Shown: piece after piece, positions 1 through 3,201 of the stretch | Position numbering within the stretch: the stretch's first letter is position 1 | How the letters are laid out: each line of letters starts with the position of its first letter | Origin: a bacterium | GTDB taxonomy: Bacteria; Verrucomicrobiota; Verrucomicrobiae; Limisphaerales; J093 | Assembly: GCA_021839785.1 (NCBI GenBank) | Contig: JAKCAB010000215.1 | Location: 1-6,630, forward strand | DNA: 6,630 nucleotides | Reading direction: 5' to 3' | The notes under the pieces: generated by a model | Told to the model about the DNA's origin: nothing | The model's database searches: none | Seen by the model: the letters and a program-made list of their open reading frames with translations, nothing else | Translations under genes and position numbers: made by a program

Positions 1-1
1 G

Positions 2-172
2 GAGCGTTACCGCAGGCAGGAAGTCTTCTTCATCCACGACAACGCCCCCTATCATACCGCTCCGGAGGGGCAAGAGTGGCTCTCCTGTTACGGACATCGC
101 TTCCAGCTTTGCCCGCTGCCGCCCAAGATCAATGCCGGCAGGCCTAACCCCGCCGAAAAGGCGGCTTTGTAA
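2..172 (+). pseudogene. IS630-family (DDE_3) transposase, C-terminal fragment
   Basis: The plus strand reads open from the window edge to a TAA at 170-172. It contains HDNAPYH (codons 35-55), the hallmark around the second catalytic Asp of IS630/DDE_3 transposases. Further on it has W (77-79) and the sequence FQLCPLPP (101-124), matching the strand before the third catalytic residue. In family members LPP is normally followed by a tyrosine-rich segment and then LNPIE plus a tryptophan, containing the final Glu. Here it reads KINAGRPNPAEKAAL and stops, so the tail is shifted or eroded, although NPAE may be a remnant of that motif. The 5' part lies outside the window. Terminal inverted repeats were not identified. 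The family call is firm from the motif; that the copy is inactive is inferred from the abnormal end. Confidence 0.72.
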
Positions 173-177
173 GTGCG

Positions 178-357
178 CGACTCACAAAACAATGCCCAGC
201 CTCCGCACATAGCCGCCAGGAGGCTGAACAACACCGCCACCACCACGAGTCCCAAGAGGCCGTCGCTCGCATAAAGCGCGCGCGCCTGGCTGAGCAATTC
301 CTGGGCATGGCTGGCGTAGAAGACTACATAGACACTGAAGGGCGCCGCCGCCCCCAT
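178..357 (-). pseudogene. Possible remnant of a small membrane protein gene
   Basis: A minus-strand frame opens with ATG at 357, following an in-frame stop at 372-370. Its first 60 or so residues look protein-like: a short amphipathic start, then a convincing transmembrane stretch (about residues 32-58, rich in Val, Leu, Ala and Phe). The frame technically stays open to position 88, but beyond about 178 it runs antisense through the transposase fragment, so that part is unlikely to be native. One reading is a gene truncated by the insertion sequence. No ribosome binding site precedes the ATG and no family is recognised. It may also be a chance open frame in GC-rich DNA. Confidence 0.22.
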
Positions 358-389
358 GCAGGCAAGACCTCATTTATTAGGAGGTGTCT

Positions 390-596
390 TTGGCATCGGA
401 GGAGTTGAGTTGGTTGATTGTGCCTGAACAGATTGACAAGATCAATCTACAAGGACTTAGGCGTATCGGCAACCCGAGGCTGGCGGAGCCGGCACGACGA
501 AAGGGGGCGAGAGCGGTCCCGTTGAAGCTGGTAAGCCGAAACTCAGAAAGCCAAAAATGGGTGCCTTCCCCGCGCTGGCGAACGCGGCGCGGTTGA
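390..596 (+). CDS. Small hypothetical protein with strong ribosome binding site
   Basis: A perfect AGGAGG at 379-384 lies 5 bases before a TTG at 390, opening a 68-residue frame that begins MASEELSWLIVPEQIDK and stops with TGA at 594-596. A GTG at 384 is in frame but overlaps the AGGAGG, so TTG is preferred. The first half is ordinary protein-like sequence. From about residue 35 the product is very basic, with many Arg and Lys, and no domain is recognised. The gene ends 20 bases before the first A repeat, and nothing ties it to a neighbour. It could be the 5' piece of a broken gene, or noise with a fortuitous Shine-Dalgarno sequence. Confidence 0.3.
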   Translation: MASEELSWLIVPEQIDKINLQGLRRIGNPRLAEPARRKGARAVPLKLVSRNSESQKWVPSPRWRTRRG

Positions 597-615
597 AGCA
601 GCGCCGAGCACCCAA

Positions 616-792
616 ATCGCCCCGGTCTTCGGATCGGGGCACGGATTGAGTCTTCAACGTGATCGACGCGTCCTCGATGAGCTTCCTGGAGGCTGAGTGG
701 GGGGAACGGGTATGAATTGCGCCGGCTGCCGCAACTCCACTGGATTGCCCGGCGCAAGGCCGGCGGCGAACTGCGCGGCACGATCAGCCCTT
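616..792. repeat. Repeat A, copy 1 (177 bp)
   Basis: This segment matches 1953-2129 over exactly 177 bp with 7 substitutions and no gap (about 96%). Six of the 7 differences lie in the first 105 bp; the part next to the toxin is almost invariant. Its right end enters the toxin gene and supplies the last two codons and stop (AAG GGC TGA on the minus strand). Its left end carries a 9-pair stem (619-627 with 632-640, one G-U pair) closed by a TTCG loop. No convincing ORF explains the conservation. It lies directly downstream of the toxin, so it may act as a 3' UTR/terminator or be the edge of a mobile cassette. Confidence 0.9.
619..640. promoter_or_regulatory. Stable hairpin with TTCG loop at the outer end of repeat A
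   Basis: The arms GCCCCGGTC (619-627) and GATCGGGGC (632-640) pair over 9 positions, with one G-U pair when read as plus-strand RNA. The loop is TTCG closed by C-G, the classic extra-stable tetraloop. On the minus strand the loop is CGAA and one pair becomes A-C. No T-tract follows on either side, so this is not a canonical intrinsic terminator. Copy 2 (1956-1977) keeps both arms and changes the loop to TTTG, which lies 13 bases upstream of the ORF C1 start codon. Confidence 0.45.
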
Positions 793-1206
793 AGCTGGCA
801 GTTCCAATGGCACGTCAGGGAAGTAAACCGTGAACCGGTCCGGGTCATTCGTGGCAATACGATAACCCGCCACCAGCGCATGGGCGCCGATCAGGAAGTC
901 TGGCAGTGGCAGTCGCCGGGTGGGCGGTTCGCTGGCGCGCTTTTCCAGGTAGTCGCGAAACGCGCGGGCGGCCGGTTCGGCCGCGGCCACGGGCACGTCC
1001 GCCAGTTGCACGCCCCACGAAGCCACGTCCGCCGCCACTGTGCCAGGGTCTTCGGCGCCGACGGCAAGTTCGGCCAGCGCCATTGTGTTGGCGACGGCGC
1101 CTTCGCCCGCCACGGCCTTGGCGATCAGCCCACGCGCCCAATCCCGTAGCCGGTCTTTGCGCTCCAAGGCGTAGATCAACACGCACGAGTCCAGGAGCGT
1201 CTTCAT
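784..1206 (-). CDS. vapC: PIN-domain ribonuclease toxin (VapC-like) of cassette 1
   Basis: The 140-residue product is a PIN-domain protein, the fold of VapC toxins that cleave RNA (often tRNA or rRNA) using Mg/Mn. The start MKTLLDSCVLIYALE holds the first acidic residue (D6). ALAELAVG holds E46, LPDFLIGAHAL holds D103, and ATNDPDRF gives D121/D123, so the acidic quartet is complete and the enzyme is predicted active. The ATG at 1206 was chosen over an upstream in-frame start because the conserved first strand begins there and it overlaps the antitoxin stop by 4 bases (ATGA), a usual sign of a coupled antitoxin-toxin pair. The final Lys-Gly-stop is encoded by repeat A. The specific RNA target cannot be told from sequence. 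Confidence 0.9.
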   Translation of the reverse strand: MKTLLDSCVLIYALERKDRLRDWARGLIAKAVAGEGAVANTMALAELAVGAEDPGTVAADVASWGVQLADVPVAAAEPAARAFRDYLEKRASEPPTRRLPLPDFLIGAHALVAGYRIATNDPDRFTVYFPDVPLELPAKG

Positions 1207-1466
1207 TCGCGGGTCAGGGCTTTGACTTCGGCCCAAGTGCGCGTTAACCGCGTGCGACTCTTTTGGAACGCCGCGTGCACCTGCGCGGCAGTCTTGGGCG
1301 CGCCGGGCTTCACCGGCTCCATGCGCCGGAGCACGATCACGCCGCTTTGTGGGGTTTCGGTCGCGTATTCTTCGCCCGGCTTTACCAGTTTGGCCAGGCG
1401 CACGCGGTAGGTCTTGTCCACGGTCACACTCACGGATGGGAATTTCCCACAGTTTTTCCTCTCCAT
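1203..1466 (-). CDS. vapB: AbrB/VapB-like antitoxin of cassette 1
   Basis: An 87-residue protein sits just ahead of the PIN toxin and overlaps it by 4 bases. Residues 12-48 (VSVTVDKTYRVRLAKLVKPG and the following VIVLRR) fit the swapped-hairpin AbrB/MazE DNA-binding fold used by VapB antitoxins: a beta strand, the conserved L-KLVKPG turn, then a VIVLR strand. Residues 55-87 are Lys/Arg/Ala rich and would form the helix that wraps and neutralises the toxin. The ATG at 1466 is preferred; a TTG lies one codon upstream. No good Shine-Dalgarno sequence is visible. Antitoxins of this kind usually bind their own promoter with the toxin. A palindrome TGGGAATTTCCCA at 1437-1449 lies inside the 5' coding part and could be an operator if a downstream GTG were the true start. 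Confidence 0.78.
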   Translation of the reverse strand: MERKNCGKFPSVSVTVDKTYRVRLAKLVKPGEEYATETPQSGVIVLRRMEPVKPGAPKTAAQVHAAFQKSRTRLTRTWAEVKALTRE

Positions 1467-1470
1467 CAAG

Positions 1471-1572
1471 CCCGGTTAAGCAGTTTGGCCGGGAGTCGCC
1501 CCCCGGCCGATAAGCTCACCGCGCGCCTTCGTGGCGCCTACGTCCACACCAACCGCCCGTCCTTCTCGCTCA
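1471..1572. repeat. Repeat B, copy 1 (upstream region of toxin-antitoxin operon 1)
   Basis: This 102 bp segment matches 2801-2903 with about 6 substitutions and one C-run length difference (about 93%). It fills the space between ORF C and the antitoxin start, so in both cassettes it must hold the operon's promoter/leader or a terminator for ORF C. It contains a hairpin with arms GGCCGGG (1487-1493) and CCCGGCC (1502-1508), and a smaller one with GCGCC (1523-1527) and GGCGC (1533-1537). No clear sigma70-type promoter was found in this copy. Confidence 0.85.
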
Positions 1573-1695
1573 TACCAAAGTGCATTCAAATGGCTACGAA
1601 ACACCCCCTCACCCTAGCCCTCTCCCCCTGTGGGGGAGAGGGCGCTCGAAGGGAGGGTAAGGGCGCGTTCGTATCCTTTTGATCGCAACTCAGTA
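1573..1695. mobile_element. MITE-like element carrying a REP-type palindrome (123 bp)
   Basis: Cassette 2 has an uninterrupted sequence where this 123 bp lies in cassette 1, so the insertion is defined directly. It is flanked by TCA at 1570-1572 and 1696-1698, while the empty site has a single TCA (2901-2903). The ends form imperfect terminal inverted repeats (1573-1600 and 1695-1668), matching at 20 of 28 positions and starting TAC. The middle has a perfect 11 bp stem, CCCTCTCCCCC (1618-1628) with GGGGGAGAGGG (1632-1642), around a 3-base loop, preceded by CCCTCACCCTAG. That motif resembles REP-like palindromes dispersed in many GC-rich genomes. It has no coding capacity of its own and would need a transposase in trans. 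Confidence 0.8.
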
Positions 1696-1942
1696 TCAGG
1701 TGCTCCTTGAACCGGCCGTCCAGGTCCAAGGCCCAGTAGGCGCTGGCCTGGCTGTAGCCGGCTTCCTTCAGCAGCGCCACGGCGTTGGCCTTGGCGAGCA
1801 ACCGCCGGCCGTCTTGGAATAGTTCGGCGAGCACCTTGTCGGTGATGGTCCGCTTCGCGCCTTCCGACGGATTCCAGTACTCGTCCCAATCGAAGTCCGG
1901 CAGCGGCCGGAACACGCCGTTGGCCCGTTGCCAGGCGCTCAT
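1586..1942 (-). CDS. Conserved cassette ORF C1, C-terminus replaced by inserted element
   Basis: The 118-residue frame starts MSAWQRANGVF. Its first 82 residues match ORF C2 with only 7 differences, most of them conservative (R/K, I/V, Y/F, A/S), which suggests a real, selected protein. Residues 15-25 are acidic and aromatic (LPDFDWDEYWN). Residues 48-82 look like a helix-turn-helix (ALLKEAGYSQASAYWALDL, then GRFKEHL), as at the C-terminus of some phage or plasmid replication ATPases; that likeness is a weak inference. The MITE-like insertion removes the native end after KEHL and adds a 36-residue tail translated from the element. It may be a decaying copy. The start is 13 bases from the repeat A hairpin, with no clear Shine-Dalgarno sequence. 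Confidence 0.55.
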   Translation of the reverse strand: MSAWQRANGVFRPLPDFDWDEYWNPSEGAKRTITDKVLAELFQDGRRLLAKANAVALLKEAGYSQASAYWALDLDGRFKEHLILSCDQKDTNAPLPSLRAPSPPQGERARVRGCFVAI

Positions 1943-1952
1943 GGGCAGGGGC

Positions 1953-2129
1953 ATCGCCCCGGTCTTTGGATCGGGGCGCGGATTGAGTCTTCAACGTGAT
2001 CGACGCGTCCTCGATGAGTTTCTTGGAGGCTGAGTGGGGGTAACAGGTATGAATTGCGCCGGCTGCCGCAACTCCACTGGATTGCCCGGCGCAAGGCCGG
2101 CGGCGAACTGCGGGGCACGATCAGCCCTT
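1953..2129. repeat. Repeat A, copy 2 (177 bp)
   Basis: This is the second copy of the 177 bp segment, lying between the end of the cassette 2 toxin and the start of ORF C1. As in copy 1, its right end supplies the toxin's final AAG GGC TGA. The terminal stem (1956-1964 with 1969-1977) is retained with loop TTTG. Its position shows that A is both the 3' flank of one cassette and the 5' flank of the next when read on the minus strand. Confidence 0.9.
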
Positions 2130-2519
2130 GATCGTGGCCAAGCCTTCCACACGCTCAAAATCGGCGTCCAGGCACCACACCTTATCCCCGCGCGCCAGCG
2201 CCGTGGCGGCAATGGCGGCGTCGAAAAACTTCATGGTCTTTCCGGCCCGGCGCAATTGAGCCAGGAGCGCCGCCAACTGCGCGGCCTCTGGCTCTCCGAA
2301 CACGTCCACCAGGTCGCGGTAATGGCGGGTGTAGAGGTCCGCGGCCCGGCGGCGCAGTGCTTCCTTCACTGGCGGCAGCGTCCCCGCCAGAAACTCCGCA
2401 GCGGCGTGCGCCGGAATGTAGAAAGGCCCGGCTTCCGTCTCCGGGAGCAGGGCGCTTAACTCGCTTTCCGTGCGTTCCGCGTGGATCAGAACGCTCGTGT
2501 CAATGGCTACGGCGTTCAC
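2121..2519 (-). CDS. vapC: PIN-domain ribonuclease toxin (VapC-like) of cassette 2
   Basis: The 132-residue product starts at a GTG (2519) that overlaps the antitoxin stop by 4 bases (GTGA). A longer in-frame extension upstream is only the antitoxin read in another frame and is rejected. PIN signatures are intact: VAIDTSVLIHAE (D7), AAAEFLAG (E42), KFFDAAIAATAL (D100) and VWCLDADFERV (D118). It is therefore predicted to be an active Mg-dependent RNase. It shares only the generic PIN motifs with the toxin of cassette 1, so the two are not recent duplicates although their flanks are. The last two codons come from repeat A, as in the other toxin. Confidence 0.9.
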   Translation of the reverse strand: MNAVAIDTSVLIHAERTESELSALLPETEAGPFYIPAHAAAEFLAGTLPPVKEALRRRAADLYTRHYRDLVDVFGEPEAAQLAALLAQLRRAGKTMKFFDAAIAATALARGDKVWCLDADFERVEGLATIKG

Positions 2520-2779
2520 AGTTCGATCACGGCGGCGTTGGCGTCGATTTCGCGGCGCAAGGCCGCGGCGTCCTCGGGGGAAAACCGGACAGAGGCCAGT
2601 CGCTGGATGATTTCGGCGCGCGAAACTCCGCCGGTGCGCCGCAACAGCGCGGCGGGGCGCCCGTGGCGGGTGATAATGGCCGCTTCGCCGCGATGAATGA
2701 CGGCGTCCAAGACGCCTCTGGCTTCCCGTGCCAGGTGTGTAGCCGTGACTTCCATGCGGGTAAAATACGCATTTTGCAT
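2516..2779 (-). CDS. Phd/YefM-like antitoxin of cassette 2
   Basis: An 87-residue protein precedes the second PIN toxin and overlaps it by 4 bases. Residues 9-48 (MEVTATHLAREARGVLDAV, then GEAAIITRHGRPAALLRR) are the classic Phd/YefM DNA-binding and dimerisation fold, with the typical IITRHGRPAA strand-turn-strand. Residues 53-87 form an acidic/basic helical tail that would bind the toxin. The ATG at 2779 is the longest start. An alternative ATG at 2755 lies where Phd homology begins and just after a possible promoter, which would give a leaderless message. It is unrelated to the AbrB-type antitoxin of cassette 1, so the cargo differs in both partners. Confidence 0.87.
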   Translation of the reverse strand: MQNAYFTRMEVTATHLAREARGVLDAVIHRGEAAIITRHGRPAALLRRTGGVSRAEIIQRLASVRFSPEDAAALRREIDANAAVIEL

Positions 2780-2789
2780 TCTCGCTCAA
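2762..2789 (-). promoter_or_regulatory. Candidate sigma70-type promoter of toxin-antitoxin operon 2
   Basis: On the minus strand TTGAGC (2789-2784) and TATTTT (2767-2762) are separated by 16 bases, each matching the consensus at 4 of 6 positions. The first transcribed base would fall at about 2755, the A of the second possible antitoxin start, implying a leaderless mRNA. The match is modest. It lies outside repeat B, in cargo-specific sequence, so a promoter here would travel with the cargo. Confidence 0.3.
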
Positions 2790-2800
2790 GTCCCTTCTGC

Positions 2801-2903
2801 CCCGGTTAAACAGATCGGCCGGAAGTCGCCCCCCCGGCCGATAAGCTCACCGCGCGCCTTCGTGGCGCTTACGTTCACACCAACCGCCCGTCCTTCTCGC
2901 TCA
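2801..2903. repeat. Repeat B, copy 2 (upstream region of toxin-antitoxin operon 2)
   Basis: This 103 bp counterpart of 1471-1572 preserves the site without the MITE-like insertion. Its hairpin is stronger than in copy 1: ATCGGCCGG (2814-2822) pairs perfectly with CCGGCCGAT (2834-2842). The equivalent pairs in copy 1 include a G-U and a mismatch at the base of the stem, so the structure is kept despite sequence change. The segment includes the last codons and stop of ORF C2, then runs to within about 20 bases of the antitoxin start. Confidence 0.85.
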
Positions 2904-3147
2904 GGTGCTCCTTGAACCGGCCGTCCAGGTCCAAGGCCCAGTAGGCGCTGGCCTGGCTGAACCCGGCTTCCTTCAGCAGCGCCACGGCGTTGGCCTTGCT
3001 CAAGAGCCTTCGGCCGGCTTGGAACAACTCGGCCAGCACCTTGTCCGTGACGGTCTTCTTGGCGCCTTCCGGCGGGTTCCAGTACTCGTCCCAATCGAAG
3101 TCCGGCAGCGGCTTGAACACCCCGTTGGCCCGTTGCCAGGCGGACAT
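2875..3147 (-). CDS. Conserved cassette ORF C2 (hypothetical, possible helix-turn-helix)
   Basis: This 90-residue protein keeps the native end (KEHL followed by SEKDGRLV) that is lost in ORF C1, and so represents the original form. The ATG at 3147 is shared by both copies. It has an N-terminal aromatic/acidic segment (PLPDFDWDEYWNP), a central helix (TDKVLAELFQAGRRL), and a likely helix-turn-helix in residues 48-75 (ALLKEAGFSQASAYWAL). There is no signal peptide or membrane segment. It is the first gene of the cassette on the minus strand, about 95 bases upstream of the antitoxin start. It could be a DNA-binding accessory to the cassette or the C-terminal remnant of a larger replication ATPase; the sequence does not decide. 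Confidence 0.6.
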   Translation of the reverse strand: MSAWQRANGVFKPLPDFDWDEYWNPPEGAKKTVTDKVLAELFQAGRRLLSKANAVALLKEAGFSQASAYWALDLDGRFKEHLSEKDGRLV

Positions 3148-3152
3148 GGGCA

Positions 3153-3173
3153 GGCCCGGTCTTTGGATCAGGG
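3153..3173. repeat. Truncated third copy of repeat A (outer end only)
   Basis: The stretch with GGCCCGGTCTTTGGATCAGG matches the first bases of repeat A, with TTTG in the loop as in copy 2 but with a base change and loss that spoil the stem. It sits beside ORF C2 exactly as A copy 2 sits beside ORF C1. After about 3173 the match ends and the 3' end of the GH99-like gene follows within 30 bases. Confidence 0.65.
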
Positions 3174-3201
3174 AGCGAAGTAAAATCTCGGCTTCGGCCA
3201 G

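Noticed and set aside
697..1149. A plus-strand frame starting in repeat A with a similar peptide in copy 2 (2034 onward)
   Set aside because: The shared peptide reflects DNA identity. Both frames then run antisense through different toxin genes with no common product, and no ribosome binding site decides a start.
1475..1481. GTTAAGC (and GTTAAAC at 2805-2811) in repeat B matches the integron core GTTRRRY
   Set aside because: The partner RYYYAAC lies in the wrong relative orientation, the imperfect double-stem layout of attC is absent, and the cassette genes face the opposite way. A 7-base degenerate match is expected by chance.
1613..1665. A CRISPR-like or tandem repeat in the C/G-rich stretch
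   Set aside because: It is a single palindrome inside the inserted element, with no repeated unit and spacer pattern.
2121..2789. A 222-residue continuous minus-strand frame covering the second PIN toxin
   Set aside because: The first 90 residues are the antitoxin gene read in another frame, with Arg/His/Pro-rich shadow composition. The PIN fold starts at the GTG at 2519.
3181..3201. A terminator after the GH99-like gene
   Set aside because: The GGC/GCC stem around CGAA is only 3-4 pairs and is followed by a short ATTTTA, too weak to call.
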